From contig CAZNPH010000005.1 of the NCBI GenBank assembly GCA_964574985.1, forward strand, positions 121,542 through 185,541: a stretch of 64,000 bases of DNA. Reading direction: 5' to 3'. This stretch comes from CAZNPH01 sp964574985. GTDB lineage: Bacteria; Bacteroidota; Bacteroidia; Bacteroidales; SM23-62. The notes beneath the pieces were generated by a model. It was not told the DNA's origin, did not search any database, and was given only the letters and a program-made list of their open reading frames with translations. Made by a program: the position numbers and the translations under genes. Below, in pieces: positions 54,837-62,885 of this stretch. Every line of letters starts with the position of its first letter. Within the stretch, counting starts at the first letter, position 1.

Positions 54837-57134
54837 ATGCCTACACGTCAATATCCTGTCCGGCTGCTGACTGTTTTATTCATTTTGAGTGGTGCAATCC
54901 GGCCGGCTTCTGCGCAGGATGAACAGCAGAAAAGACAGCAGATACTGGATCATCTGATCCGGAATTTTTCTCCCATGCCCGCCTGGGCACGTGAAAAAGG
55001 CTACCGCCTGAGCGACCGGGACAGCAACTGGATATGCTGGCAGGAACGCACGGGCGAACTCCCCCCCGATTTCAGCCGGATGCCTTCCCGGCCTTTTCTT
55101 CCCGATCCCCTCGTACTGGAAAAAAACGGTCCGGCCGTTCCTGTCACCGACCTGCAATTGTGGGATAAAAAAAAGCAACAGGTGAAAGAAGACCTGACGC
55201 ACTGGATGACCGGCTCCTTCCCCGATCCTCCCCGGAACCTCACAGCCGGTATTTTGACCGAAACATCCGAAAAAGGGGTCAGGGTCCGGATGGTGGAACT
55301 ACGTTTCGGTCCCGGAAAGAAAGCCCGGATGACCTGTGAAATATTCATCCCCCCGGGCAAGGGGCCTTTTCCTGTATTCATGACCCAGTGGAACCACCGG
55401 GACTGGGCACAGGTTGCCCTCAGGAGGGGATACATCGGATGTGTTTACGCGGGTGCCGATGCCAGGGACGATACGGAAGAATACCAGAACATCTGGCCGG
55501 AACATGACTTCTCATGCCTGATGAGGAGGGCCTGGGGAGCCCACAGAGTGGTCGATTACCTGTACACCCTTTCCTTTGTGGATACCAACCGGATCGCCAT
55601 TACCGGCCATAGCAGGAACAGCAAGCAATCCATTATGGCTGCTTTTTTTGACCGGAGGATCGATGCCCTGGTGACCAGCAGCGGAGGAACCGGAGGTGCC
55701 ACGCCCTTCCGTTTTACCGATGCCCGGTATGACAATGAGACCATCGATGAAATATGCGGAACTTTCCCCCACTGGTTCCATCCCAGACTGAGGTTTTTTG
55801 CAGGCAGGGAACACAAGCTCCCTTTTGACCAGAATCTTGTGCTCTCTTTCATCGCCCCCCGCCCCCTGGTCATCAATAGTGCGCTTACCGAATCCCAGGG
55901 CAATCCGTTTGCACTGGAACAATGTTACGAATCGGTCAGAAAAGCCTACCGGTTCCGGGGTGCGGAAGAAAATCTGGCCATCCGCCTGAGATACGGATGG
56001 CATTCAGTTTCTTCCAGGGACATCGAAGCCTATGTTGATTTCCTGGACAACTGTTTTTACGGCCGCCGGCTTTTTCTGGATACTACACACTATTATCCCT
56101 ATGATTACCATGCCTGGCAGAGAAATGCCAAAGAAATCACTCCTCCCCCGGAAGAGGCCGCACTCGTTTCACGTACCGAATGGCTTCTGGGCGATGAGCC
56201 CCCCGGCATCAGTCCTTTGAAACAGGAGCAACCAGAAGGCAACCGGGACCACATGGCTGAGCTTACCCAAATCCCCGAAATCCCGGGCAGCATCCGGTTG
56301 ATCATGGGCCCCTACAGGGCACCGGGCGATTACCTGCGGAATTACCTGTATTGCCCCGCCGGACCGGATGGCCGGATCATGATGCCCGAAAACGGAAAAT
56401 TGCCGGTGGTGGTCCTTCTTCATGAATATGCATATGCCACCGGTTTTGCCCGCGGGTCCGAATCTTTTGTGAACGGACTCCTGCAGGAGGGCTTTGCCGT
56501 TTTGTGTTTCGATTTTGTCGGAATGGGCACAAGGATCGAAGAGGGCATGAATTTTTACGACCGGTATCCGCGATGGTCCAAAATGGGCAAAATGGTGGAA
56601 GATACCCGTGCAGCCATTGCCGCGGCCGGGGAATTGGAGATCACTGATCCTGACAGGATATATGTCTGCGGGTACTCACTGGGAGGCACGGTGGGGATTT
56701 TTGCGGCTGCGCTGGATGAGCGGGTGAACGGACTCGCCGTATCGGGGGCTTTCACCCCTTTCCGGGACCCTGAAGGAAGAGAAGAACACGGCGGACTGGA
56801 AGTATGGTCACATTTGCACGGATTGCTGCCCCGGCTGGGGCCGTTCGCTGACCACCCGGAAAATATCCCGGTTGATTTCCCGGAAATACTGGGTTCCCTC
56901 GCACCCCGTCCCCTGCTGATCATTGCCCCGCGGTATGACCGGCACATCAGCTTTGAAAAAGTCAGACAAGCCACCGGCCGGATTCAACAGGCATACGGTG
57001 ACGCAGGACATGCAGAAAACGTAAGAGCTGTTTTTCCGGAGACATTCGACGGATTTGCCCAGGAACATCAGGAAGGAATGATCGGCTGGCTCAGGGAGCA
57101 GGCTCAAAAACCACAATCACATCCTGAACAATAA
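54837..57134 (+). CDS. Exported two-domain alpha/beta-hydrolase esterase
   Basis: A 765-residue secreted protein (signal peptide ending ASAQ). The first hydrolase domain (about 120-415) has the nucleophile in GHSRNSKQSIMAAF and a His in YGWHSVSSRD, which resembles CE15 glucuronoyl esterases (G-x-S-R-x-x-K). The second domain (about 500-765) has VVVLLHEYAYATGFARG, the nucleophile in CGYSLGGTVGIFAA, and an acid/His end in DRHISFEKV and PETFDGFAQEHQ, of the dienelactone-hydrolase/acetyl-esterase type. The pair could strip two ester decorations from one polysaccharide. Fucosidase follows after 13 nt. Domain assignment is from motifs only. Confidence 0.82.
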   Translation: MPTRQYPVRLLTVLFILSGAIRPASAQDEQQKRQQILDHLIRNFSPMPAWAREKGYRLSDRDSNWICWQERTGELPPDFSRMPSRPFLPDPLVLEKNGPAVPVTDLQLWDKKKQQVKEDLTHWMTGSFPDPPRNLTAGILTETSEKGVRVRMVELRFGPGKKARMTCEIFIPPGKGPFPVFMTQWNHRDWAQVALRRGYIGCVYAGADARDDTEEYQNIWPEHDFSCLMRRAWGAHRVVDYLYTLSFVDTNRIAITGHSRNSKQSIMAAFFDRRIDALVTSSGGTGGATPFRFTDARYDNETIDEICGTFPHWFHPRLRFFAGREHKLPFDQNLVLSFIAPRPLVINSALTESQGNPFALEQCYESVRKAYRFRGAEENLAIRLRYGWHSVSSRDIEAYVDFLDNCFYGRRLFLDTTHYYPYDYHAWQRNAKEITPPPEEAALVSRTEWLLGDEPPGISPLKQEQPEGNRDHMAELTQIPEIPGSIRLIMGPYRAPGDYLRNYLYCPAGPDGRIMMPENGKLPVVVLLHEYAYATGFARGSESFVNGLLQEGFAVLCFDFVGMGTRIEEGMNFYDRYPRWSKMGKMVEDTRAAIAAAGELEITDPDRIYVCGYSLGGTVGIFAAALDERVNGLAVSGAFTPFRDPEGREEHGGLEVWSHLHGLLPRLGPFADHPENIPVDFPEILGSLAPRPLLIIAPRYDRHISFEKVRQATGRIQQAYGDAGHAENVRAVFPETFDGFAQEHQEGMIGWLREQAQKPQSHPEQ

Positions 57135-57147
57135 AAATTACAACAAA

Positions 57148-58449
57148 ATGAGAAAATTATTGATCCTGCTGACCGCAGCACTATGTATTTACCCGTTGAA
57201 CGGACAAACATACCAACCGGCCCCGGAGAATATTGAAGTCCGGAAGTGGTTCAGGGAGGCACGGTTCGGATTGTTCATTCACTGGGGTGTCTACAGTATT
57301 CTGGGAAACGGGGAATGGGTTATGGAACATACCAAAATCCCCATCGACCAGTATGAAAAACTGCCCGGATTTTTCAATCCCGCGGGCTTCGATCCCGCCG
57401 AATGGGTTGGTCTGGCCAAAGAAGCGGGCATAAAATACATCACCATCACCAGCAAGCATCATGACGGTTTTGCCATGTTCGATTCCGGGATATCCGGTTA
57501 CGATATCGTTGACCGCACCCCGTACGGTAAGGATGTGCTGAAAGCGCTTGCCGAAGAATGCCGCAGGGAAGGGATCGGACTCTTCTTCTATTATTCACAG
57601 CTCGATTGGCATCACCCGGATTTTTACGCGGGGGGAAGAACCGGAGGCAAGTACACCGGACGGGATGAAGAGCGGGATTTCCCGGCATACCTGGATTATC
57701 AGCATGAACAACTGAAAGAGCTCCTGACCGGGTACGGGGACATCGCCGGCATCTGGTTTGACGGGTGGTGGGATAATCCGGAGGCGGACTGGCAACTGGA
57801 GAAAACCTATCAACTGATCCATTCCCTGCAACCGGGATGCCTCATCGGAAACAATCACCACGCCAAGGCATTTCCCGGTGAAGATTTCCAGATGTTCGAA
57901 AAAGACCTTCCCGGTCAAAACACCACCGGCTGGGCCGGCAGCCAGGCCATCAGCCGGCTCCCCCTGGAAACATGCCATACCATCAGCGGCAACGGCTCCT
58001 GGGGATTCAGCATATACGATACAGAACCGAAAAAGACCGGAACCCTGATCCGTTTTCTGGTAAAATCCGCGGGATACGACAGCAACTTTCTGCTGAACAC
58101 CGGCCCCATGCCCAACGGAAAGATCCGTCCGGAGGCCGTCAAAATCCTTCGTGAGATCGGCATGTGGATGGACACTTTCGGGGAAACCATACACGGGACC
58201 CGGGGCGGTCCCATCCCTCCCCGGCCCTGGGGAGTAACCACCCAGAAAGAGAACAGGGTTTTTGTTCATATTTTGGACTGGGAAGACCCGGTCATATTGA
58301 TCCCCCCCATCGACAACAAAATAAAATCTGCACGGTTTTTCCGTGAGCAGGATGAGATCGAATTTTCCCAGAGCAGGGAAGGGATCCTGCTCCACTTGCC
58401 CGTGGTGCATCCCAACGAATACGACCTGGTGATCGAGCTGGTATTCTGA
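57148..58449 (+). CDS. GH29 alpha-L-fucosidase
   Basis: A 433-residue exported retaining fucosidase (signal peptide to LNGQTYQ). The GH29 start is REARFGLFIHWGVYSILGNG; the catalytic block is ITSKHHDGFAMFDS, and the nucleophile Asp lies in AGIWFDGWWDNPE. The C-terminal beta-sandwich is shorter than in some GH29 proteins but complete (LLHLPVVHPNEYDLVIEL). It cleaves terminal alpha-L-fucose. It is the last gene in the sulfatase-esterase-fucosidase series. The 3' end abuts a decayed methyltransferase reading the other way. Confidence 0.94.
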   Translation: MRKLLILLTAALCIYPLNGQTYQPAPENIEVRKWFREARFGLFIHWGVYSILGNGEWVMEHTKIPIDQYEKLPGFFNPAGFDPAEWVGLAKEAGIKYITITSKHHDGFAMFDSGISGYDIVDRTPYGKDVLKALAEECRREGIGLFFYYSQLDWHHPDFYAGGRTGGKYTGRDEERDFPAYLDYQHEQLKELLTGYGDIAGIWFDGWWDNPEADWQLEKTYQLIHSLQPGCLIGNNHHAKAFPGEDFQMFEKDLPGQNTTGWAGSQAISRLPLETCHTISGNGSWGFSIYDTEPKKTGTLIRFLVKSAGYDSNFLLNTGPMPNGKIRPEAVKILREIGMWMDTFGETIHGTRGGPIPPRPWGVTTQKENRVFVHILDWEDPVILIPPIDNKIKSARFFREQDEIEFSQSREGILLHLPVVHPNEYDLVIELVF

Positions 58450-58739
58450 TCATCCCCGTTATGTCCTCCGGGAAACACTATGGCCCCCGTCCTGGACATG
58501 AATGCGGAAAAAACATACCCGCCTATCCTCAACGACTTTCCTGCTTTTGCCAGCAACAGTCCGGCGTATTTGCCCGTTCCACAGGCAATATCCAGGATCT
58601 TACTGCCCGGCTGCAGGTACCGTTCGATATACTGCATGGTCAGGGGGATCTCAAAAACATTCTCATCCAGCCGCCTGTCCTCTTCCGAAACATGCTTTTC
58701 GTAATACTCCCTGACCTGATCCTTTTCCTTATTTTTCAT
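58450..58739 (-). pseudogene. Truncated, internally deleted SAM-dependent methyltransferase
   Basis: From the ATG at 58739 the frame encodes MKNKEKDQVREYYEKHV and the SAM-binding ILDIACGTGKYAGLLLA, then jumps at about residue 69 to SLRIGGYVFSAFMSRTGAIV, which in relatives lies roughly 100 residues later. Shortly after, the frame enters the antisense of the fucosidase gene, so the C-terminal third is also gone. The intact core motif I and loss of the middle suggest an in-frame deletion and an end truncation rather than a small functional methyltransferase. Confidence 0.65.
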
Positions 58740-58904
58740 TCAAACGCTAATTACCAACGATTCAATTCACGATTATTATTCATGAAACACCATCAAAAAT
58801 TATTTATTTCCGACACCCCCTTCTTTTTTGCCTATAAATATAAAATATTATATATATTTTAATTTTTATCTCCACTATTCAGGGGGGTTATAAAATTATT
58901 TATA

Positions 58905-58912
58905 TATATTTG
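58905..58912 (+). promoter_or_regulatory. -7 promoter element for the TorF-like porin
   Basis: TATATTTG is an exact TAnnTTTG match in an AT-rich stretch, 39 nt before the ATG at 58951. The 210 bp between the methyltransferase remnant and the porin hold no other feature apart from strong A+T richness between about 58840 and 58915. Confidence 0.5.
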
Positions 58913-58950
58913 CTGAAGTAGTTTTGACCAAAACATAAAAATTAAAGAAA

Positions 58951-59718
58951 ATGCAAAAGCTTATCCGGATTCTAACGGCCTTTCTGACCATTCTGTCAAT
59001 TACAGACAATCCAGTCCTCAGGGCCCAGGAAAGAAAATTTTCCAATTTCAGCACAGGTGCAGATATTGTCAGCCGGTACATCTGGCGGGGCCTGAATCTG
59101 GGCGGAAACTCACCGCATATACAGCCTTGGATCGAATACAGATTCGGGGGAAGCGGACTGGCAGCCGGCGTATGGGGGTCTCATTCCCTGGGAGCATCTT
59201 CAATTGGTACGGAAGCAGACCTGTATGTATCCTATACCCCTGCCACTGCAGTCACCATTACGGTCACCGATTACTTTTTTCCTTCGGATGTGCCGTTTGC
59301 ATCGGACCGGTATTTCAATTATGACCGGGAAACTACAGGACATACTTTTGAAGGCATGATCTGCTTCAACGGAACGGAAAAACTACCCCTTACAGCTGCT
59401 TTTGCAATGAACATGTATGGTGCGGACGGGGTCAATGAAAACGGGAACAATATGCTGGCAAAATACCTGGAGATCGGTTATTCCGGAAACATCGGAGAAA
59501 TCACCTATTTGATTTTCAGCGGTTTTGCTCTGGATAATCCGGATGAGGAAGCGGGTGCAATTGGCTGGTACGGAAATTCAGCCGGGATGATCAATCTGGG
59601 ACTGGGTATTTCAAAAGAAATTCCTATTTCAGAAAGCATCAGCATCCCGGTAAGATCTTCCCTGATCTTCAATCCCGAAGCAGAAAATATTTACCTGGTA
59701 TTCAGTCTGAACCTTTAA
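58951..59718 (+). CDS. TorF-family outer-membrane porin
   Basis: A 255-residue outer-membrane beta-barrel with a signal peptide (cut near NPVLRAQ). The pattern SRYIWRGLNLGGNSPHIQPW followed by GVWGSHSLG and ADLYVSYTP is characteristic of the TorF putative porin family (alternating amphipathic strands and a first-strand WRG). The C-terminal strand ends in LVFSLNL. The family probably forms a channel for small solutes; the specific solute is unknown. A decayed paralogue lies on the minus strand at 61500-61928. A terminator separates this gene from the convergent trpB2. Confidence 0.83.
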   Translation: MQKLIRILTAFLTILSITDNPVLRAQERKFSNFSTGADIVSRYIWRGLNLGGNSPHIQPWIEYRFGGSGLAAGVWGSHSLGASSIGTEADLYVSYTPATAVTITVTDYFFPSDVPFASDRYFNYDRETTGHTFEGMICFNGTEKLPLTAAFAMNMYGADGVNENGNNMLAKYLEIGYSGNIGEITYLIFSGFALDNPDEEAGAIGWYGNSAGMINLGLGISKEIPISESISIPVRSSLIFNPEAENIYLVFSLNL

Positions 59719-59751
59719 TCCAATGGTTGGTGGTTTTGGTTGTTTAAGAAA

Positions 59752-59783
59752 GAAGGAGTTGCCGGTCTAAAAGCAACTCCTTC
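59752..59783. terminator. Bidirectional terminator between porin and trpB2
   Basis: A perfect 11-bp stem, GAAGGAGTTGC (59752-59762) with GCAACTCCTTC (59773-59783), and a 10-nt loop. The minus-strand side continues with TTTCTT, a short U-rich end suited to trpB2; on the plus side there is no clear T run, so it probably works mainly for trpB2 but could protect both 3' ends. Confidence 0.7.
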
Positions 59784-59808
59784 CACTTACAGGTACTAAT
59801 CTATGAAA

Positions 59809-61188
59809 CTAACCTGCGGCCCCGGGTTTGGGGTATTCTTTGATGGCATCCGTAAATTTATCCAGATCCGCCTCACTCAGGGCATAATCCTGCAATTCAC
59901 CGTTGATGAACTTCTCATAGCCGGTCAGGTCCATCAATCCGTGTCCGCTGAAATTGAAAAGGATCACTTTTTCCTTTCCTTCCTCCCTGGCCTTTTTTGC
60001 CTCCCGGATGACCGATGCGATCGCATGGTTGGTTTCGGGAGCCGGGATCACACCCTGGGTCTTGGTGAACAGGAGTCCGGCCTCATAACATTCGAGCTGA
60101 TGCAGTGCCTGGGGAGACATTAATCCCTGAGTAACGGCCGCACTGATCAGGGGTGCCATCCCATGATACCGGAGTCCGCCTGCATGTATGGGCGGAGGAA
60201 TGAATCCATGGCCAAGTGTGTACATGGCCAGCAAAGGTGTCATACAGGCCGTGTCCCCGTGATCATAATGAAAAGGGGCCCTGGTCAGGGTCGGACAGGA
60301 CGTCGGTTCCACCGGAATAATGTCGATTTCTTCACCGTTGATCTTATCCAGCACAAAAGGAAATGAGAGTCCGGCAAAATTACTTCCCCCTCCGGCACAT
60401 CCGATGACTACATCAACCTTTTTTTCGTTGGCTTTTTCAAGCTGTTTCTTTGCTTCCTGTCCGATGATCGTTTGATGCAGCAATACATGATTGAGCACAC
60501 TGCCCAGGGAGTAGCGGGTTTGTCCTGTTTCATCGGTCACTGCAGCCTCAATGGCTTCACTGATGGCAATGCCAAGGCTGCCCGTACAATCCGGATCCCG
60601 GGCAATTATATCACGTCCCGCTTTGGTTTCGTTGCTCGGACTCGCAATACAGGTTGCCCCCCAGGTATTCATCAGCATCTTCCGGAAGGGTTTCTGATCG
60701 AAACTGATCCTGACCATAAATACCTTGCACTCCAGGTTCAGCAATGCACAGGCAAAAGCCAGGGCACTGCCCCACTGCCCTGCACCTGTTTCGGTGGTTA
60801 TCCGCTTGATGCCGAATTCCTTGTTGTACCATGCCTGGGCAACTGCGGTATTTGGTTTGTGACTGCCGGCCGGAGATACGCTTTCGTCTTTATAATAGAT
60901 CCTGGCTGGCGTATCCAGGGCTTTCTCCAGATGATAAGCGCGTACGAGCGGAGAGGGACGCCACCGGAACAAAATTTCCAGTATGCCTTCCGGAATGTCG
61001 ATCCAGCGTTCTGTGCTGACTTCCTGTTCGATCAGGTTCATGGGAAAAACCGGAGCAAGCATATCGGGCGATATGGGCTTCCCGTCCGGGCCCAGGGGCG
61101 GATGAAGGGATTCGGGAAGATCTGCGGCCAGATTATACCATTGCCGCGGCATTTCACTCTCATCCAAAAGATACTTGTATTGTTTCAT
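59809..61188 (-). CDS. trpB: Tryptophan synthase beta chain, TrpB2 type
   Basis: A 459-residue PLP enzyme from MKQYKYLLDESE that makes tryptophan from indole and serine. The size is that of the TrpB2 branch rather than the shorter TrpB1 that pairs with TrpA. The PLP lysine is in AGSHKPNTAVAQA, the phosphate loop in GCAGGGSNFAGLSF, and RWRPSPLVRAYHLEKALD leads the N-terminal domain. No trpA or other trp gene is present. Expression appears controlled by a leader-peptide attenuator between 61222 and 61358. In many bacteria an orphan TrpB2 recovers indole; that role is inferred. Confidence 0.92.
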   Translation of the reverse strand: MKQYKYLLDESEMPRQWYNLAADLPESLHPPLGPDGKPISPDMLAPVFPMNLIEQEVSTERWIDIPEGILEILFRWRPSPLVRAYHLEKALDTPARIYYKDESVSPAGSHKPNTAVAQAWYNKEFGIKRITTETGAGQWGSALAFACALLNLECKVFMVRISFDQKPFRKMLMNTWGATCIASPSNETKAGRDIIARDPDCTGSLGIAISEAIEAAVTDETGQTRYSLGSVLNHVLLHQTIIGQEAKKQLEKANEKKVDVVIGCAGGGSNFAGLSFPFVLDKINGEEIDIIPVEPTSCPTLTRAPFHYDHGDTACMTPLLAMYTLGHGFIPPPIHAGGLRYHGMAPLISAAVTQGLMSPQALHQLECYEAGLLFTKTQGVIPAPETNHAIASVIREAKKAREEGKEKVILFNFSGHGLMDLTGYEKFINGELQDYALSEADLDKFTDAIKEYPKPGAAG

Positions 61189-61221
61189 CGGTTGAAATTT
61201 TTTTTGGTTCAACAATTCGTA

Positions 61222-61253
61222 AATAAAAAGAGCATGCTGTAAACAACATGCCC
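61222..61253 (-). terminator. Attenuator terminator hairpin in the trpB2 leader
   Basis: On the minus strand GGGCATG (61253-61247) pairs with CATGCTC (61236-61230) over 7 bp including one G-U, with a 10-nt loop, followed by TTTTTATTT (61229-61221). It lies 30-60 nt before the trpB2 start and after the leader-peptide stop, so it would stop transcription before trpB2 unless the competing hairpin forms. Confidence 0.75.
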
Positions 61254-61294
61254 CGTTTTATTATCTCATTATGTTTTTCGACATATCGCTTACA
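61238..61294 (-). promoter_or_regulatory. Antiterminator pairing of the trpB2 attenuator
   Basis: On the minus strand TGTAAGCGATATG (61294-61282) can pair with CATGTTGTTTACA (61250-61238) across 13 consecutive positions (three G-U). This covers the loop and four bases of the 5' arm of the terminator, so the two structures cannot coexist. The first segment overlaps the leader stop codon; a ribosome finishing the leader would cover it and let the terminator form. Confidence 0.65.
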
Positions 61295-61343
61295 ACCCTT
61301 CCTGCAGGCTACGCCAGCACCAGGCCTTGAGGAAACGATATGT
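61281..61343 (-). promoter_or_regulatory. Upstream protector hairpin of the trpB2 attenuator
   Basis: ACATATCG (minus strand, 61343-61336), inside the leader peptide codons before the Trp pair, is exactly complementary to CGATATGT (61288-61281), just past the leader stop. This hairpin would sequester the antiterminator segment. A ribosome waiting at the Trp codons would cover or hinder its 5' arm and so favour antitermination. Confidence 0.6.
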
Positions 61344-61358
61344 TGCCGGATCATTCAT
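61290..61358 (-). CDS. 22-residue Trp-rich leader peptide of trpB2
   Basis: ATG at 61358 to TAA at 61290 encodes MNDPATYRFLKAWCWRSL followed by four residues. Two Trp codons (TGG at 61322-61320 and 61316-61314) flank one Cys codon. Two tryptophans in 22 residues, followed by mutually exclusive hairpins and then a tryptophan biosynthesis gene, match leader-peptide attenuation. The Bacteroidota structured leader known as Bacteroid-trp is, from memory, of this kind. The weak promoter candidate lies about 14 nt before this ATG, giving a very short 5' end. Confidence 0.7.
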   Translation of the reverse strand: MNDPATYRFLKAWCWRSLQEGL

Positions 61359-61371
61359 AGGAAAAATTACC

Positions 61372-61379
61372 CGAAAATA
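61372..61379 (-). promoter_or_regulatory. Near-consensus -7 element for the trpB2 leader transcript
   Basis: On the minus strand this reads TATTTTCG, one base from TAnnTTTG. A TTG at 61401-61399 is 19 nt upstream, near the -33 position. Transcription would begin about 61365, just before the leader ATG. The stretch 61380-61499 further upstream is AT-rich and holds no gene I can identify. Confidence 0.35.
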
Positions 61380-61499
61380 GTAAGAAAATTTTAAATTTCA
61401 ACAAATTTCAAAAAATTTATATTGAATCGTAATATTTTGGTTTGAACATCTTTCGATTCTTCTATTTTATCCCCGCCTTGATTTGTATTTTACCGTTTA

Positions 61500-61928
61500 T
61501 CAAAGCCTCCAGCAAACCAGCAGATTGACAAAGGCAAATCCACCGGCGTAGAATCCTCTCCATGGGGTGAATCCGGCAAAAACCTCATATTCAATTCGCT
61601 TCATCTTCCGGTGCCAGGCAAGTTCCCCGTAGCTGGAATAAAACCGGGCACCATCCGTTTACCGCTTCATAATCAAAAATAAAATTGACTTCCTGGTATT
61701 CTCCCTGGCCAAATGAGGAAGATGCCTAAACAACGGCCGTCAGTTTTTTCCCTTCGCACCCCACTCCGGGCTGTATAACCGGGGACCGGGAATAATTTAC
61801 ACCACGCCGAAATGAAATTGTTCAGGCACCTTCCCGCTTGCATTCGTATCCTGACCCGGGCACAATGACCAGGGCAGCATAAACGGCAAACAGAAGAAAG
61901 CCGGAAAAATAAAGTTTTTATGGATCAT
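61500..61928 (-). pseudogene. Decayed TorF-like porin paralogue, once coupled to ribokinase
   Basis: An ATG at 61928 overlaps the ribokinase stop (ATGA) and opens with a signal peptide (MIHKNFIFPAFFCLPFMLPW), then PEQFHFGVV before a stop. In another frame SPVIQPGVGCEGKKLTAVV, a TAG, and ASSSFGQGEYQEVNFIFDYE mirror the intact porin's SPHIQPWIEY, GVWGSHSLG and ADLYVSYTP; the TAG sits where the intact gene has Trp. A third frame gives RIEYEVFAGFTPWRGFYAGG and FAFVNL, like the intact EITYLIFSGFAL and INLGLGI. At least two frameshifts, one nonsense change and missing strands make this a pseudogene. Confidence 0.7.
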
Positions 61929-62851
61929 ATCCCTCCGTTCTTGATAAACCTCTCCACTTCAGCCCTTGTGGGCGCCGAGGGCTGCGCCCCGAGTCTGGTT
62001 ACAGCCAGTGCAGCCGCGGCGCTGGCAAAGACCAGGGCCTTACGCATGGGTTTCTTTTCAACCAGCGCCACCGCAAGGCTTCCGCAGAAAACGTCCCCCG
62101 CTGCCGTTGTGTCAATGGTACTTACCTTGAATGCAGGGACCGATTCCTCACCATCCTGCCTGATCACAAAAGCGCCTTTCTCTCCCAGGGTCAGCACAAC
62201 CACCTCCGGCCCTTTTTCACGCAGGCTCCGGGCGGCTTCTTTGGCATCCTCCGGGGAAGAAACTTTCCTGCCACTAAGAAAATCTGCTTCCACTTCATTC
62301 ACCACCAGTACGGCAACTTTATTCAGATAATTTGTATCAAATTCACGGGCAGGGGCAAAATTCCACATGACCGGAATATCCCGCTCCGCAGCCATATCGA
62401 TCACATACTTAATTGTATCGGCCATTATCTCGTATTGCAGCACGATCATGGCCGCTTCATCCAGCGCATCCGATGCCTTGTCGATCATACCCGGAGTCAG
62501 CCGGTAATTGGCGCCGGGAGCCACGGAAAGATAATTGTTCCCTTCGTCTCCGATCATAACCAGGGCGTGCCCGCTGGGAATCCCGGTTTCCCTGAAAACA
62601 AAACGAGTATCGATCCCGTCTTTTTCATAGTTGTCCACCATGATGGGCGTGTACGCATCTTCACCGACACAGTTGACAAAAATAACCTTGCCACCTGTCC
62701 TTGCGGCGCCCACTGCCTGATTGGCCCCTTTTCCGCCGAAGGTCTGCATAAACTCCGCATCGGTAACGGTTTCACCTTTTTCAGGCAACCTGGCCATTTT
62801 CATGATCAGATCGACATTGGAACTTCCGATTACTACGATTTTATCCCGCAT
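61925..62851 (-). CDS. rbsK: Ribokinase
   Basis: A 308-residue PfkB kinase. NVDLIMKMARLPEKGETV, the substrate loop FGGKGANQAVGAARTGG, and the catalytic TIDTTAAGDVFCGSLAVAL fit ribokinase closely, making ribose 5-phosphate. The gene follows a GRP-family sugar transporter by 34 nt and once preceded a coupled porin (now broken), a plausible uptake-and-phosphorylation operon for ribose or a similar sugar. A nucleoside hydrolase-like gene elsewhere in the window could feed it, although the two are 43 kb apart. Confidence 0.93.
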   Translation of the reverse strand: MRDKIVVIGSSNVDLIMKMARLPEKGETVTDAEFMQTFGGKGANQAVGAARTGGKVIFVNCVGEDAYTPIMVDNYEKDGIDTRFVFRETGIPSGHALVMIGDEGNNYLSVAPGANYRLTPGMIDKASDALDEAAMIVLQYEIMADTIKYVIDMAAERDIPVMWNFAPAREFDTNYLNKVAVLVVNEVEADFLSGRKVSSPEDAKEAARSLREKGPEVVVLTLGEKGAFVIRQDGEESVPAFKVSTIDTTAAGDVFCGSLAVALVEKKPMRKALVFASAAAALAVTRLGAQPSAPTRAEVERFIKNGGI

Positions 62852-62885
62852 GATTCAAGTATTTTGAACACAAGTATTCCTACAC

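Noticed and set aside
57595..58410. Long antisense frames opposite the fucosidase
   Set aside because: They mirror the codon pattern of the fucosidase and carry no independent motif.
61160..61354. A 64-codon minus-strand frame over the trpB2 leader
   Set aside because: It overlaps the hairpins and the trpB2 start in another frame. The 22-codon frame from 61358 with two Trp codons fits the structure much better.
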